The notes under the pieces were generated by a model. The model saw nothing but the letters and a program-made list of their open reading frames with translations. It was not told the origin of the DNA and did no database searches. DNA of 64,000 nt from Prosthecobacter gellanilyticus (GTDB lineage: Bacteria > Verrucomicrobiota > Verrucomicrobiia > Verrucomicrobiales > Verrucomicrobiaceae): NCBI RefSeq assembly GCF_007992435.1, contig NZ_BKAG01000006.1, positions 62,001-126,000 of the forward strand, given 5' to 3'. Numbering within the stretch: the first letter of the stretch is position 1; the number at the start of each line of letters is the position of its first letter. Made by a program: the position numbers and the translations under genes. Shown piece after piece: positions 52,301 through 60,205 of this stretch.

Positions 52301-54229
52301 CTTCCGGCAGATCTGGCGCGGCCGCAGTTTTACCGCTCCACCGGCGCGGGCACGTTGAAGCTGGCCTTCCAGCAGCTCACCGCCACGGAGGCGAATGCTG
52401 CGCTGGTGACGCTGGCGGATATCACCACCGTGCTGCGCGCGGACGGGGAGCGCTGGGACACGATTCAATACTCTTTGTTAAACCGGACGCTGCAGTTCCT
52501 GCCGGTGAAGCTCAGCGGCAGCAGCGAGCTCATGAGCGCGAGTGTGAATGGCGAGCCTGTGCGCGCCGATGAGGAGAAGCGCGCGGATGGTGTGGTGAAG
52601 CTGATCCCGCTGATCCAGACGAAGCCCGGCCATCGTGCGCTGGAGGTGCGTCTGGTGTGCCGCGTCAAGTCTTCTGGCGATGTGCCCGCGAAGGCGCCGA
52701 AGCTGGATGATCCCGAGCTGCCCGGCCTGAGCGTAGAGCGCACGACCTGGAGTGTGTGGACGCCGAAGGGCATGGTCGTCCATGACTTCGACGGCAACAT
52801 GGAGGAGGTGGACGAGGAGGGCCGCGACCTGCAGAAGCTGGAGGGCATGCTCTCTGAACTGGGCGATGTGAACCGCGAGCTGGCCAGCGGCAAGCTGAGC
52901 TATGATGACGCCAAGGATGCCTACTCGCGCGCCAACAGGCTGGCGGACCAAGTGTCCAGGGCCAAGGAGGCGGTGATCAACCGGGCCTCGAAGTTCGGCT
53001 CTGCCCTGCTGGGCAAGGATCGTTATGAAAAGAAGCCCTCCGCCAGCCGCAAAGACTATGCCGAGGACGAGATGGACCAGGAAGTCACCAAGCAGCGCGA
53101 TCTGCTGGATAAGAACTGGTCAGGCTATGTGGGGAAGACTTCCAAGTCCGAGCCTAGTGCCAAACCAACTTTGAAACCGAAGACGGACTGGAATGCGAAC
53201 TATGCCATCAAGGGTGACGAAGGCACGCTGAAGTTTAACAACACCTTTACCGGCAACACCATCGTGGCGAACGGTGGTGCGGTGCTGAATGACAACGTGA
53301 TCGTGAGCAACGGTTTCTTCGGCAACGGGACCGCGCAGCAGTCGATCGCCGGGAACGGGGGCTTTGTGGCGAACAATGCCCAGAGCAGCCTGGTGCAGAA
53401 CGGGTCGAACACCATCGCCCTGGGCAATGCGCGTGCGAACAACCTGAGCAGTCCGAGGTATGTTGACATGAATGAGCCTGCTCTGGGAGTGGGGAACAAG
53501 GGGGAGAAGAAAAGCCAGCGGGAGATGCAGCAAGGAACTCTTTCAGGAACGGGCGCTGTTTCGAGCGCTGGCAGCACAGCAACACTCGGTGGCATTGCCG
53601 TGCCGGTGCCGCCTGAGGGATTGCAGCATCTGCGGAACGAGAAGAGGAGGATCCTGGCAGAGGAGTTTCCCAAGGCGGCCCCGGCCCCGGCGCCTGCAAC
53701 TTCTCCTGCGGCAGGCGTTGCTCCTATGGAAGGCTTTGCGTATAACGGCGCGGCGATGTCGTCGAGCGGTCGGCTCCAGGTTGTGCCTCCACCGCCTCCT
53801 GGAGTCATCAATGTCGATCCTTTTGGTTCGGCGCCTGCTCCAGCGCTTGCGCCCGCTGCTGCTGCGGATCCTTTTGCGGCGCCTGCTTTGCGTTCACCTT
53901 CATTGCCTGATGCTCCTGCCAGTGAACTGGCCAGCAGGACTCGCGCCCGAGCGGACAGCGCGCTCGACAAGAGTTCACTCTCAGAAGATGACATGCGCCG
54001 CCTCCAGGCACAGACGGCGGAGTTTCTGCGCCCCACGGGCCGCCGCTCCCTCCTGGTGGAGATTCCTGAGGACGGGGAGGTGCGCCACTTCACGAAGCTG
54101 AAGGACCACGCCGTGCTGGACCTGGATCTGCGCCGCACCTGGAAGCCTGGCACGGCCTCTCATCTCATCTGGCTTGCCTTCGCGCTGGCCGCGTGGGCTG
54201 TCTCCATGCGGTGGAAGAGGGTGGCGTGA
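49316..54229 (+). CDS. Giant secreted protein, operon member 3, apparently fused
   Basis: 1637 residues. It starts MKTLLLDLSRFVLLL, but residues about 20-105 are a repeat-derived stretch before a second signal-like segment (AVWMLLAAMMLSCSAFA, about 106-122). Next is a domain with FVVTPEMSEVLQRYMPEE and GIPFPEGAEVIKHG ... LIVRNTPENLALIQQL, like the last domain of operon member 2. Then comes a membrane helix (about 243-262), followed at once by a third signal-like segment (MAMLAILSALMLTPAVASAAEA, from 50159) and module A (VIVPYDATKLPAE ... LYLPYESFQKLW). Module B lies near 1058. A helical, charged segment (about 1160-1290) precedes an Asn/Gly-rich repetitive beta stretch (FNNTFTGNTIVANGGAVLN) and a Pro/Ala-rich linker. 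One C-terminal membrane helix ends the protein. It looks like two ancestral genes joined in frame. Function unknown. Confidence 0.8.
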   Translation: MKTLLLDLSRFVLLLAPRACASKWNRFATCFQLGHERPWWRLQPDRLKTCPTLLRDEHDAMIVDQGGLAKARQPFAMMRKAVDLRGRERQMQDGHSCRTSTRFGRAVWMLLAAMMLSCSAFAEEAKAGPASGTEMQTLIFVVTPEMSEVLQRYMPEETPEAPRLKDEALLHKMGIPFPEGAEVIKHGRTANQLIVRNTPENLALIQQLVDALKSEAEGGEKANTLAPMIDKLHHPDAGSTNGPSLVFMLLITSAMLVIGLGVVWLLLKQRSDKTKLKASGSMAMLAILSALMLTPAVASAAEAVPAQPDPAPHTVIVPYDATKLPAEQKAQRLYLPYESFQKLWQQAKENRRPEVVPADEHAFEILSALHEVRVEDRGLVIESKIEAVLRGHWTRLPLPYMSGKTALLVGEVQVDGKAAALNDGAVVLEDPGVHQIHLTATLALERDWKKAELQVPPAVGALLAVHTPKSDGWLRINGQFASAVEEKDAGRVFTTGISAQNQLVLERSARGLDRGEGPVTSARVSATLTLREHQREALETRIVYEFPGSTRRRVSFTIDTAEQELSTVNAELQREAVPVESMAVRQEGTLRLHEVTFAREVTDQVELVLSTLGKKPGQAVIAPQAEAQRVQEVLSILHDETMELKAQPTATQRRVQATAVEGLTAMAYEQSAHAPLAITVTQRAQLTRATVDYVFQLSPQKIELIAALSLQRRIGKWNHLRVTLPPGGYEVQGVTGPALLGWQHEGADLFLHLTPDVAQMDARLVVHLARTVAQPAVSWTLEPLGLTGFEKVTGRVLVTAHAASEVRLPALSPGLKEVDATVLDSVIAIAPPIEKKRALEFEDHAWKLAVPLTPQVARFVAEGVALVLVSDAGVRLSQQIGVQVTQGALRQATVRLPASLPEAVVTGPQLRELRSRVEGAVRIYDCTFQSDVLDRAELTFDHDLPLGATLDVPFANVDAAERITRYFVTDNVSAREASVAEKTGIESVSKEAMPYLPADLARPQFYRSTGAGTLKLAFQQLTATEANAALVTLADITTVLRADGERWDTIQYSLLNRTLQFLPVKLSGSSELMSASVNGEPVRADEEKRADGVVKLIPLIQTKPGHRALEVRLVCRVKSSGDVPAKAPKLDDPELPGLSVERTTWSVWTPKGMVVHDFDGNMEEVDEEGRDLQKLEGMLSELGDVNRELASGKLSYDDAKDAYSRANRLADQVSRAKEAVINRASKFGSALLGKDRYEKKPSASRKDYAEDEMDQEVTKQRDLLDKNWSGYVGKTSKSEPSAKPTLKPKTDWNANYAIKGDEGTLKFNNTFTGNTIVANGGAVLNDNVIVSNGFFGNGTAQQSIAGNGGFVANNAQSSLVQNGSNTIALGNARANNLSSPRYVDMNEPALGVGNKGEKKSQREMQQGTLSGTGAVSSAGSTATLGGIAVPVPPEGLQHLRNEKRRILAEEFPKAAPAPAPATSPAAGVAPMEGFAYNGAAMSSSGRLQVVPPPPPGVINVDPFGSAPAPALAPAAAADPFAAPALRSPSLPDAPASELASRTRARADSALDKSSLSEDDMRRLQAQTAEFLRPTGRRSLLVEIPEDGEVRHFTKLKDHAVLDLDLRRTWKPGTASHLIWLAFALAAWAVSMRWKRVA
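49381..49473. repeat. Two-hairpin palindromic element inside operon member 3
   Basis: Outer repeat AAAGTGG/CCACTTT encloses AACAGGTT-TGC-AACCTGTT and GACAGGTT-AAA-AACCTGTC. Same architecture as the elements in the 1437-6434 gene but another sequence. Translated in frame between the start codon and the signal-like segment. Confidence 0.85.
49604..49628. repeat. REP-type palindrome inside operon member 3
   Basis: TGCCGAACCTC-TAC-GAGGTTCGGCA, an 11-bp perfect stem with a TAC loop, following the same scheme as the palindromes around the Y1 transposase (40696-40712 also has a TAC loop). Translated in frame (SCRTSTRFGRA), just before the signal-like segment. Confidence 0.82.
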
Positions 54230-54318
54230 AGGTGAGTTCTAACCTTGAAACGATGTTCAATGCGCCATCTCATTTTGTGCTTTTCAAGGCTGGGGCGATT
54301 CCTGCATCTTGAGGCTTT

Positions 54319-54882
54319 ATGAGAAATTTGTTCCCCGTTTTCATTGCCCTTCTGCTGCTCACCTCTGCTTCCGAACTGCGTGCCGAGGATTTTGATCTCG
54401 GGAAGAACGGGCAGCTCTCGGTGGCGGTGCCGGAGGGATGGGAGGGGAAGGCCAAGGAAATTCCGGGAGTGGGTGTGGACATCACGGTGCGGCCGAAGAC
54501 TCCGCGGAACATGGCCTGCAAACTGACCGTGCTGTTCATTCCCGCCGAACAAGAATTGACGCCTGAGCAGGTGATCGAGCGCTGGAAAGGCACGCTGGGG
54601 CAGTTCGCGGAAGGGTCCGTGGAAAAAGAGGCGAAGGTGGAGAAGCTGAATCTGAAATCAGGCGTGGGTGTGTATGCGTCTTTCACGGATCCCTCCCTGG
54701 TGGGCAAGCCCTCCGAGCCGGGGAACTACAAGGTCATGTCTCCCGGCATGATCCATCTGAAGAAGGAGCTGGTGATCGCCACGACGATTTTCGCGGATGA
54801 CAAGGCAGCGCCTGAGTTTGCGGTCCTGGTGAAGATGCTGGAGTCTGTGACTCTGAAGGAAGCGGGTGAGAAGTCGATTTGA
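54319..54882 (+). CDS. Small secreted hypothetical protein
   Basis: 187 residues. A signal peptide (MRNLFPVFIALLLLTSASELRAE) precedes a compact alpha/beta domain (LSVAVPEGWEGKAKEIPGVGVDITV ... KLTVLFIPAEQELTPEQVIERW in parts) of a type common in exported bacterial hypotheticals. It lies 89 bp downstream of operon member 3 on the same strand, so it may belong to the same unit. It ends 7 bp from the convergent bioD gene, with no room for a separate terminator. Function unknown. Confidence 0.72.
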   Translation: MRNLFPVFIALLLLTSASELRAEDFDLGKNGQLSVAVPEGWEGKAKEIPGVGVDITVRPKTPRNMACKLTVLFIPAEQELTPEQVIERWKGTLGQFAEGSVEKEAKVEKLNLKSGVGVYASFTDPSLVGKPSEPGNYKVMSPGMIHLKKELVIATTIFADDKAAPEFAVLVKMLESVTLKEAGEKSI

Positions 54883-54889
54883 GGCCGGC

Positions 54890-55522
54890 CTACATCGCGA
54901 GTTCTTCTGGCCACTCGATCTCGGTCTCGCCGTGCATGATCTCGGCGAGGACGGGGACGTCTAGAAAGTTCTCGAGCACCATGCGGTTGGAGATGCTGGC
55001 GGCGTCACGCTCGTCATGGGCGTAGTTCAGCAGCACACCGGCGCAGGTGAGGCCGCGCTGCTGGATGTTTCGCACGGTGAGCAGAGTGTGGTTCAGGCAG
55101 CCTAACTTATTATTCACCACGACGATCACAGGCAGCTCGAGCTTGGCGGCGAAGTCGGCCATGGTCTCTTTTCCTGCGAGCGGCACTTCCCAGCCTCCGG
55201 CGCCTTCGACGATGACATGCTGATGGCGTGCGGCGAGGGAGTAGAAGCCCTGGCGTCCGGCTTCGACATCGACGCTGCGGTTTTCCAGAAGGGCGGCGGC
55301 ATAGGGTGATGCGGGCACCTTTAAAAACACGGGATTGATCTCCTCCACGCTCAAGACACCGCCGCTGGCCTGCTGGATGGCGATGGGGTCACGACGGTCC
55401 CCGCAGGCAAAGGGTTTGTAACCGACGGCATCCCGGCCGGCACGGCGCAGCGCATCGATAAGCAGGCAGGTGACGTAGGTTTTGCCTGAGTCGGTGTCAG
55501 TGCCGGTGATGAAGTAATGCAT
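54890..55522 (-). CDS. bioD: Dethiobiotin synthase
   Basis: Catalyses ATP-dependent ureido ring closure of 7,8-diaminononanoate to dethiobiotin, the penultimate step of biotin synthesis. The P-loop is GTDTDSGKT at residues 7-15 of a 210-residue protein, followed by KPFACGDRRD, EINPVFLKVPASPYAAA and VEGAGGWEVPL (the ATP/substrate loop), all typical of BioD. The ATG at 55522 (MHYFITGTDTD) matches the family start; ATG 55540 and TTG 55543 upstream are open but add only six to seven residues. No other biotin gene is next to it, and it is convergent with a secreted-protein gene. Confidence 0.93.
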   Translation of the reverse strand: MHYFITGTDTDSGKTYVTCLLIDALRRAGRDAVGYKPFACGDRRDPIAIQQASGGVLSVEEINPVFLKVPASPYAAALLENRSVDVEAGRQGFYSLAARHQHVIVEGAGGWEVPLAGKETMADFAAKLELPVIVVVNNKLGCLNHTLLTVRNIQQRGLTCAGVLLNYAHDERDAASISNRMVLENFLDVPVLAEIMHGETEIEWPEELAM

Positions 55523-55600
55523 GGGGGGAAGGGAAGCCATCAAAAAGGGGGCAACGGGTCAGGAGGTCAAGGAGTGATGGAGTGGCCTGCGATTCCCAGA

Positions 55601-55683
55601 GCGGCTAAAGCCTGGACTCCAACGTGTGTGAGCGCAGCTGGTGGGAGGTGCGATGGCTGGTGTTGGAGTGAAGCCTTTAGGCG
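55601..55683. repeat. Two-hairpin palindromic element upstream of bioD
   Basis: GGCT-AA-AGCC then ACTCCAAC, and after 38 bp GTTGGAGT then GCCT-TT-AGGC. The units match those at 4941-5002 inside the giant FG-GAP gene. A further hairpin, TCCGAAG-CGTGAA-CTTCGGA, lies at 55737-55756. The rest of the 244-bp gap shows nothing else. Confidence 0.75.
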
Positions 55684-55787
55684 ATCTGGGGCACTGGAGG
55701 TGGAGTGGCCGAGCCATCACAGATCACAGCGGCAGTTCCGAAGCGTGAACTTCGGACTCTTGACTCGTTGACCGCGCAGGATGGAGA

Positions 55788-56714
55788 TCACGCCCAGCCC
55801 ATCCATTCTTTCAGGACCTTGAAGTCGCGCAGGTGGGCTTCGCGGAAGCCTTTGAGCACGGCGGGGTCCTTGGGATCGCCGGTGAGATACTCGACGTGGA
55901 GGGAGATGGGGCCGGCGTATTTGTTTTTCTTCAGGAGCTTGGCGAAGTCCGGGCTGACCTGGCCCTGGCCGAGCGGGCAGCCTTCGGCTTTGCGGCCTTC
56001 CCACTTGAAGTCTTTGAAGTAGATGGCGCCCCAATGATCGGAAGTGAGCGCGGCGCTGAGCGGCCACTGCAGGCCGCCCTCGACGGTGGAGTGGAAGATG
56101 TCATAGCAGAAGCTGAACTGCTCCGCCTTGTATTCCTGCATGAGGCTGTAGATGTCCCAGATCGGCGCGCCAAAATAGTCCTTGCCGCTGTGGTTCTGGA
56201 AGAGGGGCTGGATGCCGATCTCCTGGCAGAGCTGGATGAGGTCTTTCAGTTTTGGCTTCACGGCCTGGAGCTGCGGCCAGATGGGCTGCGTGAGATCATA
56301 CTTGTAATACAGCATGCGGAAGCGCTTCACGCCGAGCTTGGCGGCGGTGCGCAGCACGGCCTCCGTGCGCTGCTCCTGGCTGACTTCATTGATGCCGGAG
56401 GTGAGGATGGTCATCTCCAGGTTCTGCTTCTTCAGTGCCTCGATGTATTTCGGCAGTTCGTCCTCCACTTTCTCGGGCTCGATGTGGCCTTTCGGGCGGA
56501 TGGGTGACTCGACACCGTCCACTCCCATTTCCGACGCGAGGCCGGCGATGTCGTCATAGCTCAAGCCCTGCAGATGCTTCGTGAAGAAGCAAAGTTTGTT
56601 CGTCTTGGCGTCAGCGGCGAAGGCCGGTGTGCTGGTGCTGGCGGCACCTGCGGCGATGGAGCCCGCGAGGAGGGAGGCATTTTGCAGGAAGCTGCGGCGT
56701 GAGGAGAGGGACAT
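55788..56714 (-). CDS. Tat-exported sugar phosphate isomerase/epimerase-like protein
   Basis: 308 residues with a twin-arginine signal (SSRRSFLQNASLLAGSIAAGAAS), so it is folded in the cytoplasm and exported by Tat. The mature part is a xylose-isomerase-like TIM barrel: FTKHLQGLSYDDIAGLASEMGVDGVE, then QNHSGKDYFGA, CYDIFHSTVEGG and HVEYLTGDP, which carry the metal ligands of the family. Substrate is unknown; sugar or inositol metabolism is usual for these exported forms in Planctomycetes and Verrucomicrobia. It is followed on the same strand, 55 bp upstream, by the DUF3467 gene, but a shared transcript is uncertain. Confidence 0.85.
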   Translation of the reverse strand: MSLSSRRSFLQNASLLAGSIAAGAASTSTPAFAADAKTNKLCFFTKHLQGLSYDDIAGLASEMGVDGVESPIRPKGHIEPEKVEDELPKYIEALKKQNLEMTILTSGINEVSQEQRTEAVLRTAAKLGVKRFRMLYYKYDLTQPIWPQLQAVKPKLKDLIQLCQEIGIQPLFQNHSGKDYFGAPIWDIYSLMQEYKAEQFSFCYDIFHSTVEGGLQWPLSAALTSDHWGAIYFKDFKWEGRKAEGCPLGQGQVSPDFAKLLKKNKYAGPISLHVEYLTGDPKDPAVLKGFREAHLRDFKVLKEWMGWA

Positions 56715-56770
56715 AGTGGAGGGGGTGGAGTGATGGGTTGGACGTGGATGCCGGTTGAAACTCTGGTAAC

Positions 56771-57088
56771 TTACTCTTTCACACGCTTGGTCACATCGAG
56801 CTCGATCTCGCCATACTTCTTTTCATAAGCCTGCAGGGTCTGGGTGAGGTGGGCCCAGAGGCGCTTGGCTCCGTCATAGGAGCTGATGACGCGGCTGACG
56901 ATGCGCGCGTCTTCCTCGATCATGGGGCCGAAGGCATTCAAGTTCAGCGCGAAGTCGATGACGATCTCGTTCGGCGTGGCGAAGATGCGGCTGACGTTCG
57001 AATACACGGCCTCGGGCGCAGGCGTGGCTTTGGTGGCAGGGGCGGAGGGAGCTTCCTCAGGGGCGACGATTTTGACGGTGTTGGACAT
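56771..57088 (-). CDS. DUF3467 family protein
   Basis: 105 residues from the ATG at 57088 (MSNTVKIVAPEE), preferred to an upstream start that adds 15 unrelated residues. After a Pro/Ala-rich linker, the DUF3467 pattern is visible: VYSNVSRIFATPNEIVIDF, LNLNAFGPMI, ARIVSRVISSYDGAKRLWAHLTQTLQAYEKKYGE. DUF3467 proteins are small cytoplasmic proteins of unknown function found near secretion and other genes. It lies between the isomerase-like gene and the D-Ala-D-Ala carboxypeptidase gene on the same strand. Confidence 0.8.
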   Translation of the reverse strand: MSNTVKIVAPEEAPSAPATKATPAPEAVYSNVSRIFATPNEIVIDFALNLNAFGPMIEEDARIVSRVISSYDGAKRLWAHLTQTLQAYEKKYGEIELDVTKRVKE

Positions 57089-57164
57089 GGTGCGCGGAGC
57101 ATGAGTGCTCACGCGACCGCTGCCAAGACTCAAAATGTGTCCGTTATCCTTTTCGAAATCTCGC

Positions 57165-58136
57165 TCAGTTCGCGGCTAGGCCGCCGCTTTTGGCGCGGGC
57201 GAGGCCCCAGTTCATGAGGATGCGGCCGTCGGTCCAGATGTATTTGGTGCGGGTGCCGAGCTGGACGAGGATGACATTGCGACCGCCGCGGCTGGCGGTG
57301 GAGATGAGGCAGCGGCCGGCGGCATTGGTGTAGCCGGTTTTCATGCCGTTGCACTCGGGCATGGAGCCGAGGAGGTCGTTGGTGCTTTTCAGGGTAGTGG
57401 TGCGGCCGTCCTGACGGGTGAAGGTGTAGTATTTCCGGCGCACCACGTCACGAATGATGGGGTTCCGATAAGCGGCCATGGCGATGCGGGCCATATCGCG
57501 CGCGGTGGAATATTGTCCGGGGGCGCTGAGGCCGTGGGGATTCCGGAAGCTGCTGTTGGTGCAGCCTAGCGAACGCGCTTTGGCGGTCATTTTGGAGGCA
57601 AAGGCGCTGATGCTGCCGGCATTGTCGCGAGCAAGCACGTTGGCCACGTCGTTGCAGCTTTTCACCAGGAAGGCGTAGAGCAGGTGGCGGCGGGTGTAGC
57701 TTTCACCGGGGCGCAGGCCGAGCACGGTGGGCTCCACGCGCACGTCCGAGGCCTGCACGGTGACTTTTTTGTCCAGGTTTCCGGCATCCAGCACGACCAG
57801 GGCGGTGAGGATTTTCTGCGTGCTGGCGACTCCGCGCGGCACCTCGGCACCACGGCTGGCGAGGTGCTTGCCGGTGTTGGCATCGATCAAGATGTAAGAC
57901 GCTGCGCGGATGGAAGGCACGCCCGAGGCGGCAAACATGGGCTCTGCACCGACCTCCGGGCCGCCATCATAGACCACGGGGGCGGCCACAGGGTAGGAGG
58001 CCACTGTGGCGGGGGCATAGTAGTCACCACTGGGGTTTCCGCCCATCCTCACACCGGTCGGCTGGGCGGCACAGGCGGAGAGCAGGGTGGCGCAGATGCA
58101 GAGGGGGAGGGAGAGGAGGCGATTCCAGGACAACAT
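57165..58136 (-). CDS. D-alanyl-D-alanine carboxypeptidase (DacA/PBP5-like lipoprotein)
   Basis: 323 residues. A lipobox (LLSAC, about residues 18-22) suggests a lipoprotein. The serine peptidase S11 motifs are present: STQK (catalytic serine near 105), SCN (near 158) and KTG in NGMKTGYTNAAG (near 264). The usual PBP5 C-terminal beta domain is absent, so this is a short form. It trims the terminal D-Ala of peptidoglycan pentapeptides and so limits cross-linking. It is divergent from the amidase gene at 58325, another peptidoglycan enzyme. Confidence 0.92.
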   Translation of the reverse strand: MLSWNRLLSLPLCICATLLSACAAQPTGVRMGGNPSGDYYAPATVASYPVAAPVVYDGGPEVGAEPMFAASGVPSIRAASYILIDANTGKHLASRGAEVPRGVASTQKILTALVVLDAGNLDKKVTVQASDVRVEPTVLGLRPGESYTRRHLLYAFLVKSCNDVANVLARDNAGSISAFASKMTAKARSLGCTNSSFRNPHGLSAPGQYSTARDMARIAMAAYRNPIIRDVVRRKYYTFTRQDGRTTTLKSTNDLLGSMPECNGMKTGYTNAAGRCLISTASRGGRNVILVQLGTRTKYIWTDGRILMNWGLARAKSGGLAAN

Positions 58137-58324
58137 GATCGACAGCAGAATGGGGGGAGGGGTATCAGAACGCAGAAATCATGCCGCTCTGACAAACTCT
58201 CATCTAGACGGCTGAGAGTGAGGATGTCAACCCCGCCAGCCAGCCCGGCATACTCAAGAAGTCGTAGGTGAAAAAGTGGGCGTGGAGGTTGGCAAAGGGG
58301 GCCGTAGCAGCCATAGTCGCGCGC

Positions 58325-59077
58325 ATGAACTACGCCTGGGCTCGTCTCGTCCTCCCCACCTTGCTGCTCGCGGCTGTCCTCATCACGGCCTGCAGTGCTC
58401 CCATCACGGCGGGTCGGTCCCGCATCGCCACCTGGGAGTCCCGGTATCATGATGCGGCTCTGCCGCGTGTGACCCCGGAGCAGCTCCTGCGGGAGGTCGG
58501 GGTGCGTCCGGACCTGATCAAGTCCGGCACGGCGGGACGGAAGATTTACCGGCCCATGAAGCCGAAATACATCACGATCCACAGCACGCAGAACTACACG
58601 GGCGATGCGTATAACCACGCGCTGGCGCTGAAGCGCGGAGCGCTGCGTGCCACGAAGCGGAAGGGTGGAAACCGCATCGGCTACCTGACCTGGCACTTCA
58701 CGGTGCAGTCCAATGTGGCCATCCAGCACCTGCCCTGCCGTGAGCAGGGCGAGCACGCGGACTTTGACGGCCCGGGGAACAACTACAGCATCGGCATCGA
58801 GATGTGCGAGCACCACGGCAACGACCTCGGCCTGACGATCGACAAGACCGCGCGCCTGGCTGCCTACCTGATGTACACATATAACATCCCTCTCAGCGGT
58901 GTGGTGCCGCACTACCACTGGCCGCGCCGCAGCCCTTACATCAAGGATCCGCACAAAAACTGCCCGCATTTCCTGCTGGATGGCGGCCGCCCTGGTAGCA
59001 CCTGGCGCTGGTTTCAGAACCGTGTGAACTTCCATTACAGCCGTCTCATTCCGGGTCCGGTGCGTAGTCTAGGATGA
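58325..59077 (+). CDS. N-acetylmuramoyl-L-alanine amidase, lipoprotein
   Basis: 250 residues from the ATG at 58325, which places a lipobox (LITACS) at about residues 14-19; an upstream start at 58268 is open but adds 19 residues before it. The Amidase_2/PGRP fold is recognised from YITIHSTQN (first zinc histidine near 85), WHFTVQSN, NYSIGIEMCEH, PHYHW and DPHKNCP (remaining zinc ligands). It cleaves the amide between muramic acid and the stem peptide. The position next to a D,D-carboxypeptidase points to a small peptidoglycan remodelling cluster. It is followed, one base apart, by the next gene. Confidence 0.9.
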   Translation: MNYAWARLVLPTLLLAAVLITACSAPITAGRSRIATWESRYHDAALPRVTPEQLLREVGVRPDLIKSGTAGRKIYRPMKPKYITIHSTQNYTGDAYNHALALKRGALRATKRKGGNRIGYLTWHFTVQSNVAIQHLPCREQGEHADFDGPGNNYSIGIEMCEHHGNDLGLTIDKTARLAAYLMYTYNIPLSGVVPHYHWPRRSPYIKDPHKNCPHFLLDGGRPGSTWRWFQNRVNFHYSRLIPGPVRSLG

Positions 59078-59078
59078 C

Positions 59079-59978
59079 GTGAAGACAGCCGCTTTCATCT
59101 TCGGTCTCGCCCTCTCCCTTGTTTGCGTGGTGCACGCGCAGGAGACCGGGAAAACACAGGCTGAGCGTGTGGCCGTGCTGAAGGACAAGCGCATCAACGA
59201 AAGCTCCGGACTCGCCGTCAGTTTGCGCGAGCCCGGTGTCTTCTGGACCTTGAACGACTCCTCCGGCGAGCCCTGCGTCTACGCGATCGACCAGACTGGG
59301 AAGACGCGGGGCAAGATCCGCATCCCGAACGCGGTGAACTTTGACTGGGAGGACCTGGCCTCCGCGAAGGCAGAGGACGGCACGCCGCATCTCTACATCG
59401 CGGACATTGGCGACAACCTGGGCGTGCGCCCCACGATCACTGTCTATGAGATTGCCGAACCTTCTTTGCCGAAAGATGCTGGCAAGGAGGAGCTTTCTGC
59501 CGAACCGAAAGTTTGGCACGTAAAGTATCCGGACGGTCATCACAATGCGGAGACGCTGCTGGTGCATCCGCTGACGCACCGGATTTACGTGCTCACGAAG
59601 CGTGAAGATGGTCACAGCGCCCTCTATCTCTTTCCGGAGAAGCTGGTGAGTGGTGTGCCTGGGCTTCTGCAAAAGATCGCCGCGGTGGAGTTTCCGAACC
59701 GTCACCGGCTGGGCAAGCGGCCGCTGGATGCGAGCCAGACCACGGGCGGTGCGTTTTCACAGGATGGGCGGCGCATCGCAATCGCCACCTACAGTGACAT
59801 CCATGAGTGGACTCTGAAGGCGGATGACAAGGTCGAGACAGTGTTGCCGACTGAGTCTCGGATCATTGAGGTGCCGCTGACCTCGCAGATGGAGGCAGTG
59901 TGCTATGACGCGGGCAACGAGACGCTCTGGTTCACCAGCGAGCGCCTGCCGACGCCGCTTTGGAGAATCAAACGTTAG
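59079..59978 (+). CDS. Secreted beta-propeller-like protein
   Basis: 299 residues from a GTG start one base after the amidase stop, so the two are translationally linked. A signal peptide (AAFIFGLALSLVCVVHAQ) is followed by repeated motifs of a beta-propeller: INESSGLAVSLREPGVFWTLNDSSGEPCVY, NFDWEDLASA, LYIADIGDN, HHNAETLLVHPLTHRIYVLTK (given in parts). Related exported proteins are annotated as hypothetical or as SdiA-regulated/phytase-like propellers. The acidic clusters WEDLA and DIGDN could bind metal. It probably acts in the periplasm together with the amidase; no activity is proven. Confidence 0.75.
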   Translation: MKTAAFIFGLALSLVCVVHAQETGKTQAERVAVLKDKRINESSGLAVSLREPGVFWTLNDSSGEPCVYAIDQTGKTRGKIRIPNAVNFDWEDLASAKAEDGTPHLYIADIGDNLGVRPTITVYEIAEPSLPKDAGKEELSAEPKVWHVKYPDGHHNAETLLVHPLTHRIYVLTKREDGHSALYLFPEKLVSGVPGLLQKIAAVEFPNRHRLGKRPLDASQTTGGAFSQDGRRIAIATYSDIHEWTLKADDKVETVLPTESRIIEVPLTSQMEAVCYDAGNETLWFTSERLPTPLWRIKR

Positions 59979-59994
59979 GCGGGGAAACAGCAGA

Positions 59995-60113
59995 AACCGT
60001 TGACGGTTGTTTACAGTGGTTGACGATTGTTGACAGTCGTTTTTCAGAAGGGTTTGGAAGCGGTTTGGCAAACAACTGTCAACCACGGTCAACAACCGTA
60101 AACCATCGTCAAC
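59995..60113. repeat. Inverted pair of 10-bp tandem repeats
   Basis: Left arm about 59995-60040: four copies of the form GTTGACNRTN. Right arm about 60069-60113: the inverse copies (CAACTGTCAACC and so on), 28 bp away. The pair could fold into a long hairpin between the propeller gene and the GntR gene. No coding sequence seen. Confidence 0.8.
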
Positions 60114-60165
60114 TTCAGGCGGTGCGGGATGTCGAAAACAAGGAAAGCCAAAGATTTTTGTTGCC

Positions 60166-60190
60166 AGTGTAACAATCGTGCTGTTACACT
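60166..60190. promoter_or_regulatory. Perfect palindromic operator of the GntR-ABC operon
   Basis: AGTGTAACA and TGTTACACT form a 9-bp perfect inverted repeat with a 7-base spacer, 15 bp before the start of the GntR gene. The position and symmetry fit self-regulation by this YtrA-type repressor. Confidence 0.82.
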
Positions 60191-60205
60191 AATGACACCT
60201 AGCCC

